Of a stretch of DNA of 64,000 nucleotides, positions 24,106 to 33,758 are shown piece by piece; the first letter of the stretch is position 1, and each line of letters opens with the position of its first letter. The notes below the pieces were generated by a model. The model did not search any database and was not told the DNA's origin. It was given only the letters and a program-made list of their open reading frames with translations. Where the stretch lies: the NCBI RefSeq assembly GCF_000294655.1, contig NZ_CAHP01000014.1, positions 329,801 to 393,800 of the forward strand. Reading direction: 5' to 3'. The DNA is from Magnetospirillum molischianum DSM 120. Lineage in GTDB: Bacteria; Pseudomonadota; Alphaproteobacteria; Rhodospirillales; Magnetospirillaceae. A program made the position numbers and the translations under genes.

Positions 24106-25257
24106 TCACCCCCCTGCCCCCAGCCGGTCGGGATCGAGCCGGATATCGCGTCGGACCTGGCCGACCGCGCCGAGAGGAGCGATGCGGCGACCGTCAACCG
24201 TCACCTCCAGGGCGCCGGAATTTCCCGCCATCAGCGACAGGCCGGGACGGTTTGGCAGGCGCAGGCTGTCGCCCCGGCGCAACAGACGCGAGGTCAGAAT
24301 CGACCCGTCCATTTCGCGCACCTGGACCCAGCAATCATCCGCTGCCGCATGCAGAGTGACGCGGGAATCCGCATGTTCCGATCCGAACACCTTCCCCGTC
24401 GGCGCGATCACATCGGGAACCTTGACCTCGGGCACGGGAACCGGGGCGGCGACTTCGACCTTGGCCGGTTCTGTCTTGACGGGTTCGACCTTGGGCGGCT
24501 CGGTCTTCAACGAATCCGGCCTTACCGCGACCGGCTCGACCGGCGCGGGAGGCAGAGCCGGAACCGTCGCCGGAGCCGCGGCAACGGGTTCAGGAGGCTT
24601 TGCCTCGGAAACGACGGACTTGGAATCGTCGTCAGACTCGACCGGAGGCACCACGTCCTCGCGGGTGTGGGTCTGATCGGAATCGGCTGCCGTAGGCGTG
24701 GAGGCAGACGCACGCGGCTCGCCGGTCAGCGCCGCCTGCCGGTTGAGCATCGTTGACAGGCGCTCCGGCAACGGCGGAACCATCTCGGCCACATCGGCTT
24801 CGCGCGACGACAGCAGATACCAGCCGCCATAAGTCAGACCGGCCAGAACAAGGCCGAGAAAGATCACGGCGCCGCCGGGAATTCGTCCCTCGGACACCGG
24901 AGACGGAAACGCCAGCTCGGTTCGGTTGGTAAAACCGCCCGCCCCTTCCTGACGGAAGCGGCGGACCAGTTCCTCGCCATCAAGTTCAAGATATTCGGCG
25001 TAGGTCCGCAGGAAGCCGGCGGCATAAGCTCCACCGGGAAGATCGCGATGACGACCATCTTCCAGCGCCTCAAGAAACGACAAGCGGATGAAAAGCTGTT
25101 GCGAGCATTCGGCCAGCGAACGGCCGGTCCGCTCGCGCGCAGCGCGCAGGGTCGGCCCAACCGCCAGATAATCGGCAATCCGGGCGGGCGGGCTGTCCAC
25201 AGGGGGGATGCCGGAATCGACCGGCGGCGTCTGGTCGTCAGAAGCGGGGCTGTCCAC
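24106..25257 (-). CDS. RodZ-like cytoskeletal/HTH membrane protein
   Basis: A 383-residue single-span membrane protein of the RodZ layout. A cytoplasmic helix-turn-helix domain (about 35-100: GPTLRAARERTGRSLAECSQ; AYAAGFLRTYAEYLELD) is followed by a membrane helix at about 128-149 (GGAVIFLGLVLAGLTYGGWYLL), a Pro/Val/Glu-rich linker (repeated PVKTEP-like units near 245-275), and a C-terminal DUF4115 domain (DDCWVQVREMDGSILTSRLL). RodZ ties MreB filaments to the envelope and sets cell shape. The position directly upstream of ispG is common in proteobacteria. The linker length is variable in the family. Confidence 0.88.
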   Translation of the reverse strand: MDSPASDDQTPPVDSGIPPVDSPPARIADYLAVGPTLRAARERTGRSLAECSQQLFIRLSFLEALEDGRHRDLPGGAYAAGFLRTYAEYLELDGEELVRRFRQEGAGGFTNRTELAFPSPVSEGRIPGGAVIFLGLVLAGLTYGGWYLLSSREADVAEMVPPLPERLSTMLNRQAALTGEPRASASTPTAADSDQTHTREDVVPPVESDDDSKSVVSEAKPPEPVAAAPATVPALPPAPVEPVAVRPDSLKTEPPKVEPVKTEPAKVEVAAPVPVPEVKVPDVIAPTGKVFGSEHADSRVTLHAAADDCWVQVREMDGSILTSRLLRRGDSLRLPNRPGLSLMAGNSGALEVTVDGRRIAPLGAVGQVRRDIRLDPDRLGAGG

Positions 25258-25398
25258 GGCGGCGGACCCTTCTCGTCAAGCGGTTCCCTGGTTTAGCAAT
25301 TCCACCGGGCCGGGGCAACCCCTGCCCGGAAATGACGGGAGCGCACAGACTGCAAGCCCGGCAAAGCCGACCGCAGTTGCGGCACCTGACGACACACC

Positions 25399-27666
25399 CT
25401 AAAGCCGCACGCCATGATCGATGGCAAAGCTACGCAGCTTCGGGCGCAACGAATGATCGCGCGCGTCCAACAGACTGTGCAGATACGGCACCAGAACTCC
25501 GACATCGAGGCTACGCACCATCGTCTTCACCGGACCGATCGCGGGCGCGGCCACCGACAGCGAGCGAATGCCGATCGCAATCAGAGTCATCGCATCAAGC
25601 GGGCGACCGGCCATCTCGCCGCACACCGAGAGATGGACCCCATACTCACGGCATTTATCGGCGACGTGGCGCATGAAGCAGATCATCGAGGGCGACAGCG
25701 GATCATAGCGTTCGGCAATGCGGGGATTGCCGCGATCGACCGCGAACAGAAACTGGGTCAGATCGTTAGAACCGATCGAGACGAAATCGACCAGCGGCAG
25801 CAATGCGTCAAGCTGGAACGCCAGGGCGGGGACTTCCAACATCGTCCCGACCCGAATGCGCGTCGGCGGCACCCCTCCCAACTGTTTCTCGCGAGCGATC
25901 TCGATATCGAGAATTTCCCGCGCGTGGACCAGTTCGGCGACCTCGGCAATCATCGGGAACATCACCGACAATTCGCGTCCAGCGGCGGCCCGCAGCAGCG
26001 CCCGCAATTGCTGGCGCATCACCGCCGGGCGGTCGAGGGTAATCCGGATCGAGCGCCATCCGAGCGCCGGATTGTCTTCGTCCGAGGGATTCCAGTACGG
26101 CAACACCTTATCGCCGCCCACATCCAGGGTACGGAAAACCACCGGCTTGCCTTCCGCCTGATCGAGGATCTTGCGGTACAGCATGGTCTGAGCATCGACG
26201 TTGGGCAGCGCCGAACGCGCCATGAACGGCAGTTCGGTGCGGTACAACCCGATACCATCGGCCCCGGATTCGTGCAGATGCTGAAGGTCGAGCAGCAAAC
26301 CGGCATTCATCAGAATACCGATGCTGATACCGTCGCGGGTCTCCGCGGGCAGATCGCGCAACTTGGCATAGATGGCGCGGCGCTGCTGGCGCTCGCTCAT
26401 CGCCTCGATAAAAGTCTCACGGATATCTTCGGGCGGGCGGATAAACACCTGTCCGTTGTCGCCGTCGCAGATGACAGGGTCCAGCGGCTCGATCATGTCG
26501 AGCACGTCCTTGACCCGCCCGACAACCGGGATATCGAGCGCACGAGCGACGATGGCGACGTGCGACGTGGTTGAGCCTTCCTCAAGCACCAACCCGCGCA
26601 GCCGCTTGGGATCGTAATCGAACAATTCCATCGGCCCGATATTGCGGGCGACCAGAATCGCCACCTCGGGCAGTTCGCCGCGCGGCCCGTCCTCATCGTC
26701 ACCGGACAGGTGCTGCAACAGCCGGTTGGCCAGATCCTCGAAATCGTGCAGCCGCTCGCGCAGGTAATTATCGGTGATCAACGCCATCCGGGCGCGGGTA
26801 TCGTCATGCACCTTCTGCACCGCCGCCTCGGCGGTCAGACCGGTACGCACCGCCTCGCTGATCCGGTTCAGCCAGCCCTTGTCCTCGGTGAACATCCGAT
26901 AGGTTTCAAGGACGTCGCGATGCTCGCCGTCACGCATCTCGGGACGCGAGAACAGCTCCTCTAACTCGGTCTTTATTGCCGCCAGCGCCCGGTTCAGCCG
27001 GTCGATCTCGATATCGGGATCTTCGGCGACCAGACGGCGGACAGTGATGCGGGGACGGTGCAGCACCGCCACCCCCAGCCCGACCCCGGCATTCAGCCGC
27101 ACGCCTTCAAGACGCAACGGCAGGACCGCGTTGCCATCGACCGGCACCAGTTCCGAGCGGTTGACCAGATCGCCCGACGCCACCAGTTCGGCAAGAACCA
27201 TCGCGACGGTTTCGAGGGTCTCGACTTCTTCTTCGGTGTAGTGGCGCATGGTGCGGTTCTGCACCACCAGCACACCCAAAACGCGCGAGCCGCGAATGAT
27301 CGGCACGCCCATCAGCGAATGGAAAATTTCCTCGCCGGTTTCAGGGCGATAAGCGAAGCGGGGATGAGCCTGGGCATCGGCCAAGGCCAGCGGGCGGGCA
27401 TGGGCAGCGATGTCGCCGACCAGACCTTCGGCGACACGCAGCCGGGTCTGGTGCACCGATTCGCTTTTCAGCCCTTCGGTCGAAAACAGCTCCAACACCT
27501 CGCCCGCGCGCATCACGTAGCACGAGCAAACTTCGGCGACCATGTCGGCGGCGATCAGCGTCACCACCTTGTCCAGCCGTTCCTGAGCGGTACCCGCTCC
27601 GGCCATGACATCACGCAAACGGCCCAACAGCCGCCGCGATACCGATGTTGTTCCCGACGTCAGCAT
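25399..27666 (-). CDS. ptsP: Phosphoenolpyruvate-protein phosphotransferase PtsP (EI-Ntr)
   Basis: First enzyme of the nitrogen-related phosphotransferase system; it transfers phosphate from PEP to the NPr protein. The 755 residues have an N-terminal GAF domain (about 20-160), the swivelling phosphohistidine domain with the active His near residue 369 in EEGSTTSHVAIVAR, and the PEP-binding barrel (YRTELPFMAR; FRTLDVGGDK; SIGSNDLTQF; CGEMAGRP). ATG 27666 is chosen because GGGAGG precedes it; the frame stays open to 27744, but the extra 26 residues lie inside the preceding gene. A 12-bp direct repeat (CCCGACGTCAGC at 27653 and 27676) flanks the ribosome site. Its NPr and EIIA partners are not in the window. 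Confidence 0.95.
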   Translation of the reverse strand: MLTSGTTSVSRRLLGRLRDVMAGAGTAQERLDKVVTLIAADMVAEVCSCYVMRAGEVLELFSTEGLKSESVHQTRLRVAEGLVGDIAAHARPLALADAQAHPRFAYRPETGEEIFHSLMGVPIIRGSRVLGVLVVQNRTMRHYTEEEVETLETVAMVLAELVASGDLVNRSELVPVDGNAVLPLRLEGVRLNAGVGLGVAVLHRPRITVRRLVAEDPDIEIDRLNRALAAIKTELEELFSRPEMRDGEHRDVLETYRMFTEDKGWLNRISEAVRTGLTAEAAVQKVHDDTRARMALITDNYLRERLHDFEDLANRLLQHLSGDDEDGPRGELPEVAILVARNIGPMELFDYDPKRLRGLVLEEGSTTSHVAIVARALDIPVVGRVKDVLDMIEPLDPVICDGDNGQVFIRPPEDIRETFIEAMSERQQRRAIYAKLRDLPAETRDGISIGILMNAGLLLDLQHLHESGADGIGLYRTELPFMARSALPNVDAQTMLYRKILDQAEGKPVVFRTLDVGGDKVLPYWNPSDEDNPALGWRSIRITLDRPAVMRQQLRALLRAAAGRELSVMFPMIAEVAELVHAREILDIEIAREKQLGGVPPTRIRVGTMLEVPALAFQLDALLPLVDFVSIGSNDLTQFLFAVDRGNPRIAERYDPLSPSMICFMRHVADKCREYGVHLSVCGEMAGRPLDAMTLIAIGIRSLSVAAPAIGPVKTMVRSLDVGVLVPYLHSLLDARDHSLRPKLRSFAIDHGVRL

Positions 27667-27694
27667 CCCACCTCCCCCGACGTCAGCGCCCGGA

Positions 27695-28741
27695 TCACTG
27701 CCCGACCAAGGCCAGGGACGGCCCCTCGCGGGCATCCAAAGCATCCAGCGCCTGATCGACCAACTCTTGCAGGATCTCTGCGGTGGGCTGTTCGCGCGAA
27801 ACCATTCCGACGCTCTGACCGGCCATCAGAGAACCATTCTCGGTATCGCCGTCGATTACCGCACGCCGCAACGCTCCGGCCCAGTAATGCTCGATCTGAA
27901 GCTGCGCTTCCTTCTGGCTGATCTCGCCGGAACGGCATCGAGCGATCACCTCGTGCTGGAATTCGATGAAGCGGCGGGTCGCGTTGTTGGCCAAAGCGCG
28001 CACCGGGATCACCGGGAATTGAGGATCGACCTGGATCGAAGGCACCGCATCGCGCGCAGAAGCCTTGATAAAAGATTGCTTGAAGCGCGGATGGGCGATG
28101 CATTCGGTGGCACAAACGAAACGAGTGCCAAGCTGACAGCCCGACGCCCCCATTTCAAGGAACGACAGCATCGCCTCGCCCCGACCAATGCCACCGGCGA
28201 CGAACACCGGCACTTCGGGAATCTGGGGCAGAATTTCCTGAGCCAACACACTGGTCGCGACCGGGCCGATATGACCACCGGCCTCGGTTCCCTCGATCAC
28301 CAGGGCGTCGATACCAGTTCGCACCAGCTTGCGGGCAAACGGCACGGTCGGCGCAAAGCACATCACGCGGGCACCAAGATCCTTGGCCCGGCGGATCGAG
28401 GCGCTGGTCGGCAATCCGCCGGCCAGGACGATATGCCCGACCGACAGACGGCCGCAGACATCAATCAGCGCCTCCAGGTCGGAATGCATCGTAATCAGAT
28501 TAACGCCGAACGGGCGGGTCGTAAGCGCCTGGGTGGCGAGGATTTCCTCGGCCAGCCGATCCGGTGTCATCGTGCCGCAGGCCAGAACCCCGAACCCGCC
28601 GCCATTCGAGATCGCGGCAACAAGATTACGCTCGGATATCCAGGACATCGCGCCGCCCATGATGGCGTATTCGGTGCCGAGAAATTCACGGCCCCGGCGC
28701 CATAAGAGCTCAAGCCGCTGTCTCGCCTTAGCCTTGTTCAT
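27695..28741 (-). CDS. Nitronate monooxygenase family flavoprotein
   Basis: FMN-dependent TIM-barrel protein of 348 residues in the 2-nitropropane dioxygenase/FabK-like family. Seen are YAIMGGAMSWISE with the following GGFGVLACG, the EGTEAGGHIG loop, and the phosphate-binding VFVAGGIGRGEAM and GCQLGTRFVC. Such enzymes oxidise alkyl nitronates; some relatives reduce enoyl-ACP, so the substrate is uncertain. ATG 28741 follows AGGGGATCTG; an earlier in-frame GTG at 28792 lacks support. It lies between lysC and ptsP, all in one direction. Confidence 0.88.
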   Translation of the reverse strand: MNKAKARQRLELLWRRGREFLGTEYAIMGGAMSWISERNLVAAISNGGGFGVLACGTMTPDRLAEEILATQALTTRPFGVNLITMHSDLEALIDVCGRLSVGHIVLAGGLPTSASIRRAKDLGARVMCFAPTVPFARKLVRTGIDALVIEGTEAGGHIGPVATSVLAQEILPQIPEVPVFVAGGIGRGEAMLSFLEMGASGCQLGTRFVCATECIAHPRFKQSFIKASARDAVPSIQVDPQFPVIPVRALANNATRRFIEFQHEVIARCRSGEISQKEAQLQIEHYWAGALRRAVIDGDTENGSLMAGQSVGMVSREQPTAEILQELVDQALDALDAREGPSLALVGQ

Positions 28742-28825
28742 CAGATCCCCTGGTCCGTTCTCTCCGCCCCCCGGCACCGTGGCGGATACCACGGCCCAGG
28801 GCGACGATCTCGCCTCGACCCGGTA

Positions 28826-30046
28826 TCAGGCCGCGTCGAGGCCGTAAGCGGTATGAAGCGCTCTGAGCGCCAGTTCCGTATATTTTTCGGCGATCAGCAC
28901 GCTGATCTTGATTTCCGATGTCGAAATGACCTGGATGTTGATGCCCTCCAGGGCCAAAGTCTGGAACATCTTTTGGGCAATTCCGGCGTGCGAGCGCATG
29001 CCGACGCCAATCACCGAAACCTTCACCACGTCGGGATCGTCGGTCAGCCGTTCGAACCCTAACGTCGATTGGGCACCGTTCAGCACTTCGCGCGCCCGCT
29101 CCAGATCGGTATGCGAGACGGTGAAGGTCAGATCGGTGAACCGCCCATCTTCCGACACGTTCTGGACGATCATATCGACATTGACCGAAGCATCGGCAAG
29201 CGGCCCGAAGATCGAGGCCGCCACACCGGGCCGGTCCGGCACCCGAGTCAGGGTCACCTTGGTCTCGTCGCGGCTATAGGCGATGCCGCTCACCAGTTCC
29301 TTTTCCACGATCTCATCCTCGTCGCAAACAAGAGTACCCGGCTTGTCCTCGAAGCTCGACAACACCTGCACCCGCACCCGGTGCTTCATCGCCATCTCGA
29401 CCGAACGGGTCTGCAACACCTTGGCCCCGACCGAAGCCAGTTCCAGCATCTCCTCGTAGGTGATGCGTTGCAGCTTGCGCGCCTTGGTCACGATGCGGGG
29501 ATCGGTGGTATAGATCCCATCGACATCGGTATAAATGTCGCAACGATCGGCCCCCAGGGCCGCCGCCAGCGCTACCGCCGAGGTATCCGAACCACCGCGT
29601 CCCAACGTGCTGATCCGCTCGTCCGGGCCGACCGCCTGGAATCCAGCGACGACCGCAACCTGTCCGGCCGCCATCGCCGCCGACATCCGGTCGGTATTGA
29701 TCGACTCGATCCGCGCCTTGCCGTGCACGCCGTTGCTGCGGATCGGAATCTGCCAGCCGCACCACGAACGCGCCTCCAGCCCCAATTCCTGCAAACCAAT
29801 CGCCAGCAAACCGATCGTAACCTGTTCGCCGGTCGCCACCACGGTGTCATATTCGCGCGGATCAGGCAACTTCGCCATCTGATTGCACCAGGCAACCAGT
29901 TGATTGGTCACGCCGGACATCGCCGACAGAACCACCGCGACTTGATTACCGGCTTCGACCTCACGTTTGACGCGGTTCGCCACATTCTTGATGCGGTCGA
30001 TATCGCCGACGGAGGTGCCGCCGAACTTCATTACTATGCGAGCCAT
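28826..30046 (-). CDS. lysC: Aspartate kinase
   Basis: Phosphorylates aspartate, the first step to lysine, threonine, methionine and diaminopimelate. The 406 residues have the N-terminal KFGGTSVGD motif, the GRGGSDTSAVALAAAL site, VDGIYTTDPR, and two C-terminal ACT domains for feedback control (VTLTRVPDRPGVAASIFGPL; VSVIGVGMRSHAGIA). The size is that of the monofunctional two-ACT class. It is the first gene of the long minus-strand block and is divergent from ubiG with 183 nt between starts. Confidence 0.97.
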   Translation of the reverse strand: MARIVMKFGGTSVGDIDRIKNVANRVKREVEAGNQVAVVLSAMSGVTNQLVAWCNQMAKLPDPREYDTVVATGEQVTIGLLAIGLQELGLEARSWCGWQIPIRSNGVHGKARIESINTDRMSAAMAAGQVAVVAGFQAVGPDERISTLGRGGSDTSAVALAAALGADRCDIYTDVDGIYTTDPRIVTKARKLQRITYEEMLELASVGAKVLQTRSVEMAMKHRVRVQVLSSFEDKPGTLVCDEDEIVEKELVSGIAYSRDETKVTLTRVPDRPGVAASIFGPLADASVNVDMIVQNVSEDGRFTDLTFTVSHTDLERAREVLNGAQSTLGFERLTDDPDVVKVSVIGVGMRSHAGIAQKMFQTLALEGINIQVISTSEIKISVLIAEKYTELALRALHTAYGLDAA

Positions 30047-30229
30047 TCAGGAGACCCTTTTGCCCCGGGCGCCCAGCCTGAAAACCCAGGGACGACCCGG
30101 CCTGATACTGGAAATCTTTAACATGCCCGGTTGCCGCCGGAAGGGCGCGTATACATACTCTGTCGAAGGTTCGGAAGCAAGAGCGGCCCAGCCCGAACGG
30201 GCGGGCCTCGCGTAAGGAGGTTTTTGTTC

Positions 30230-30967
30230 ATGACTCAGCCGGGCACCGCATCGCCGGAGGAAATCGCCCGTTTCACCGCCATGGCCGACGCCTGGTGGGA
30301 TCCTACCGGTAAATTCAAGCCGTTGCACAAATTCAATCCGGTGCGAATCGACTTCATGCGCCGTCAATTCGCCGAGTTGTTCGGGCGCGACCCGTCGCTG
30401 GAGCGTCCGTTCGAGGGATTGACCCTGCTTGACGTCGGCAGTGGCGGCGGCCTGTTGTCCGAGCCTCTGGCCGCGCTGGGCTTCACCGTCACTGGAATCG
30501 ATGCGGGCGAGAAGAACGTCAAGGTCGCTAGCCTGCATGCCGAAAAGACCGGGGCCAACGTCACCTATCGCGTCGCGTCGCCCGAACAGCTCGACCCCGC
30601 CGAAATGTATGACGTCGTTCTCTGCATGGAAGTGGTCGAGCACGTCACCGACATCGACCTGTTCCTGCGCTCCGCCGGTGCTCATCTGAAGCCGGGCGGC
30701 GTGTTCGTCGGTGCCACCCTCAACCGCACCCCCAAAAGCTGGCTGCTGGCCGTGGTCGGCGCCGAATACATCCTGCGCTGGCTGCCACGGGGCACCCACG
30801 ACTGGCATAAATTCGTCCGCCCGTCGGAGTTTTCGCGGATGCTGCGTAATGCCGGGATCGAGACCCACCGTTTCGTCGGCGTCTCCTACAATCCGATTTC
30901 CGACGAATGGCGCGAGACCGACAGTCTCGACGTTAATTATCTGGTGCTGGGCGGTAAGGCCGCCTGA
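30230..30967 (+). CDS. ubiG: Ubiquinone biosynthesis O-methyltransferase UbiG
   Basis: SAM-dependent enzyme for both O-methylations in ubiquinone synthesis. The 245 residues contain ARFTAMADAWWDPTGKFKPLH, motif I LLDVGSGGGLLSEPLA, and the later VVEHVTDIDLFL and LKPGGVFVGATLNRTPKSW. ATG 30230 is preceded by TAAGGAGG at 9 nt, a strong ribosome site; the longer frame from 30131 has none. It is monocistronic, with a large hairpin just after the stop. Confidence 0.96.
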   Translation: MTQPGTASPEEIARFTAMADAWWDPTGKFKPLHKFNPVRIDFMRRQFAELFGRDPSLERPFEGLTLLDVGSGGGLLSEPLAALGFTVTGIDAGEKNVKVASLHAEKTGANVTYRVASPEQLDPAEMYDVVLCMEVVEHVTDIDLFLRSAGAHLKPGGVFVGATLNRTPKSWLLAVVGAEYILRWLPRGTHDWHKFVRPSEFSRMLRNAGIETHRFVGVSYNPISDEWRETDSLDVNYLVLGGKAA

Positions 30968-30979
30968 TCCTAAGCCTTC

Positions 30980-31009
30980 GGGGTGCGCTGGCGCAATGCC
31001 GCGCGCCCC
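30980..31009 (+). terminator. Hairpin after ubiG
   Basis: GGGGTGCGC (30980-30988) pairs with GCGCGCCCC (31001-31009), with one T-G wobble, and an inner GGC/GCC stem. It lies 12 nt after the ubiG stop. There is no long T-run, so it may be a factor-dependent or partial terminator. Confidence 0.5.
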
Positions 31010-31202
31010 AGGGTCTGGTCTGTCCGTATATATTAGAGTCTCGCCGATCCAACGGACGAATCGTCCACGATGCCCCGTCGCTACACGAAAGGATTAGTCT
31101 AGTAGATTAAGGTATTGCCCCTCTCCCCTCTCGTTCGCTAGGCTTGCCCGGCAACACAGGCGCAAGAACCCTCGCGCCGTGAACGGAGGGAACAGGTCGA
31201 TC

Positions 31203-32891
31203 ATGGTCGCCATTTTGACAATCCGCGGACGGCTGATCGCCCTGGCCCTGGTCAGTGTGATCGCCACGGGCGCCATCGTCGCCGGCTGGTGGACAGTCTT
31301 CAACGAGTTGAAGGTCGGCGGGCCGGTCTATAATCGTGTCGTCCAGGCCAAGGATCTGCTGGCCGACGTGAATCCGCCGCCGGAATATATCATCCAGGCC
31401 TATCTGACGATCTCGCGCGCCCTGAACGCCGACCCCAGAGATCTCGAAGGGCTGCAACGGATGCTGTTGCAGCAAAAGACTCAGTATTTAGAACGCCATG
31501 CCTATTGGGAAAAGGCGGGACTTGAGGGCGAGATCGCGGCAATCCTGCTCGACCGCTCATTCAAACCGGCGGTAAAGTTCTTCGAGGTCGCCGAGACTGT
31601 CTATTTCCCCGCCTTGGCCCGTGGCAGCAATTTCCGCGCCCAGATGGCCTTCGCCGAGATGGAAATGCTCTATGACGAGCATCGGGCCGCCATTGACACG
31701 TTGGTGGCGACCGCCAACACCCTGTCCACCACAACCGAAGCCGAGGCCGCGAGTCGCGAAGGGCGGCTGAAAGGCGCGGTGCTGGCGCTCACTCTGTTCG
31801 CGACTCTCTCCGCCCTGGTCGCGCCGCTCTTGGTATCGCGGTCGATCACCCGTCCGCTCGACCGTCTGATCGGTGCGGTGCGCAGCCTCGGTGCAGGCCA
31901 GACCGACGCCGAGACCCCGGAAACCAACCGCCGCGACGAATTGGCTCCGCTGGCGGTCGCGCTGGAGCAATGGCGGCAAAGCCTGATCGCGGCGGCAGAA
32001 GCGGCCCGGCGTGAACAAGCCGAACTGGCCTTGCGCGAGGAGCGTCAGCGCAAGATCGAAACGGCCACCCACCATTTCGACGGCTCGGTGAAGCTGCTGC
32101 TGGAAAAGATCAAGGCTGCTGCCAGCGATCTGCACCTTTCGTCGGACACCCTGACCGGCAATGCGGATCAGACCCAGCGGCAAAGCGCCGCCGTCTCCAC
32201 CGCGACCGAACAAGCCACCGCCAATGTCGCGACGGTAGCAACGGCAGCGACCCAACTGAGCAGTTCGATTGACGAGATCTCGCGACAAGTCCGCCAATCC
32301 GCCGCGATCGCCCGCACCGCAACCACCGAGGCCGACGAAGCCAACCGAACCATCGGCGGCTTGCTGAAAGCCGCGCAGAAGATCGGCGACGTTGTGAAAC
32401 TCATCAACGACATCGCCAGCCAAACCAATTTGCTGGCGCTGAACGCCACCATCGAAAGCGCACGGGCGGGCGACGCGGGCAAGGGCTTTGCCGTCGTTGC
32501 CGGCGAGGTCAAGACCCTGGCCGGTCAGACCGCTCGGGCAACCGACGACATCGCCCAACAAGTGACGGCAGTGCAGCAGGCGACCGAAGCCGCCGCCCGG
32601 ACCCTGGAGGGAATCGGTCAGACGATCCGCGACCTCAACGAATTATCCTCGGCCATCGCCGACGCGATCGAGCAGCAAAGCGCCGCCACCGCCGAAATCT
32701 CCCGCAATGTCGAAGAGGCTTCCACCAACACCACCCAAACCTCGGGCAACATCGCCGGAGTCGCTCAGGCGGCGGCGGAAACCGGCCGCATGGCCCAAGG
32801 CGTGTTCCAGGCGGCCAACGGCCTGCTATCCGAAACAGAAAGCCTGGAAAACGAGGTCCAGCGTTTCCTGAACGAGGTTCGGGCGGCATAA
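31203..32891 (+). CDS. Methyl-accepting chemotaxis protein
   Basis: Chemoreceptor of 562 residues. TM1 ([20 protein letters not shown]) is followed by a helical periplasmic domain of about 170 residues, TM2 ([20 protein letters not shown]), a HAMP domain ([19 protein letters not shown]), and a signalling domain whose tip reads [21 protein letters not shown] followed by [18 protein letters not shown]. The protein ends at EVRAA without a CheR-tethering pentapeptide. ATG 31203 is preferred over a GTG at 31179 because a GGAGGG lies between them. It is transcribed alone between ubiG and xthA; the ligand is unknown. Confidence 0.94.
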   Translation: MVAILTIRGRLIALALVSVIATGAIVAGWWTVFNELKVGGPVYNRVVQAKDLLADVNPPPEYIIQAYLTISRALNADPRDLEGLQRMLLQQKTQYLERHAYWEKAGLEGEIAAILLDRSFKPAVKFFEVAETVYFPALARGSNFRAQMAFAEMEMLYDEHRAAIDTLVATANTLSTTTEAEAASREGRLKGAVLALTLFATLSALVAPLLVSRSITRPLDRLIGAVRSLGAGQTDAETPETNRRDELAPLAVALEQWRQSLIAAAEAARREQAELALREERQRKIETATHHFDGSVKLLLEKIKAAASDLHLSSDTLTGNADQTQRQSAAVSTATEQATANVATVATAATQLSSSIDEISRQVRQSAAIARTATTEADEANRTIGGLLKAAQKIGDVVKLINDIASQTNLLALNATIESARAGDAGKGFAVVAGEVKTLAGQTARATDDIAQQVTAVQQATEAAARTLEGIGQTIRDLNELSSAIADAIEQQSAATAEISRNVEEASTNTTQTSGNIAGVAQAAAETGRMAQGVFQAANGLLSETESLENEVQRFLNEVRAA

Positions 32892-32960
32892 TACCGGACG
32901 GGCCGCACCCCGAGATTGCGTATAACGGGGGCGGCCAAACGGTATAAGGCTTTCACGAAT

Positions 32961-33758
32961 ATGGGTTTTCGGCTTGTTACCTGGAACGTCAACTCGCTCC
33001 GGCTCAGGATTGATCTGGTAGAACGGATTGTCTCGGAGATGGCTCCCGATGTGCTGTGCCTTCAGGAGATCAAGGTTGACGACCCCCTGTTTCCCCTGGA
33101 TGCCTGCCGGGCGCTCGGCTTCGAACACGTCGCCTTTCACGGGATGAAAAGCTATAATGGCGTCGCGGTTCTGTCGCGCCACCGGATCCATTCGGTGCGC
33201 ACTCCGTCCTGGTGCGGCAAGGACGACCGCCGCCACCTGATCGCCGAACTCGACGACGGGCTTCAGATTCATTGCCTTTACGTCCCGGCAGGCGGTGATA
33301 TCCCCGACCCCGACCAAAACCCCAAATTTGCCCACAAGCTCGCGTTCCTACGCGAGCTGACCGCGTGGATGGCGACCGAAATCCGCCCCGAGCAGAAAGT
33401 GATTCTAGCGGGCGATTTCAACGTCGCCCCCCTGGTCAACGATGTGTGGTCACACAAGCAACTCTTATCGGTCGTCAGCCACACTCCGGTCGAGGTCGAG
33501 GCGCTGACCGCGCTTCAAAACAGCGTTCCGTTCGTCGATGCGGTGCGGCACTTCGTCCCCGATACCGAAAAGCTGTTCACGTGGTGGAGCTACCGTTCGC
33601 CGGACTGGACCCGCAACGACCGGGGCCGACGGCTCGACCATATTTGGGTTACTCCGGCACTGAAGGACAGCCTACGCGCCACCCTGGTCGCCCGCGAAGC
33701 CCGTGCCTGGCCGCAGCCGTCCGATCACGTTCCGGTGATGGTCGATTTCGATCTGTGA
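32961..33758 (+). CDS. xthA: Exodeoxyribonuclease III / AP endonuclease
   Basis: Cuts DNA at abasic sites and degrades 3' ends in base excision repair. The 265 residues show all motifs of the family: TWNVNSLRLR, LCLQEIKVDD with the metal-binding Glu, the GDFNVAP loop, RRLDHIWVT and the catalytic SDHVPVMVDF. Start at ATG 32961 (MGFRLVTWNV) is where similarity begins. It follows the chemoreceptor gene by 69 nt and its 3' end overlaps the convergent cydC by 34 nt. Confidence 0.96.
   Translation: MGFRLVTWNVNSLRLRIDLVERIVSEMAPDVLCLQEIKVDDPLFPLDACRALGFEHVAFHGMKSYNGVAVLSRHRIHSVRTPSWCGKDDRRHLIAELDDGLQIHCLYVPAGGDIPDPDQNPKFAHKLAFLRELTAWMATEIRPEQKVILAGDFNVAPLVNDVWSHKQLLSVVSHTPVEVEALTALQNSVPFVDAVRHFVPDTEKLFTWWSYRSPDWTRNDRGRRLDHIWVTPALKDSLRATLVAREARAWPQPSDHVPVMVDFDL

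Noticed and set aside
31557..32561. 334-codon minus-strand open frame
   Set aside because: Antisense to the chemoreceptor at 31203-32891; the product is Gly-rich without motifs.
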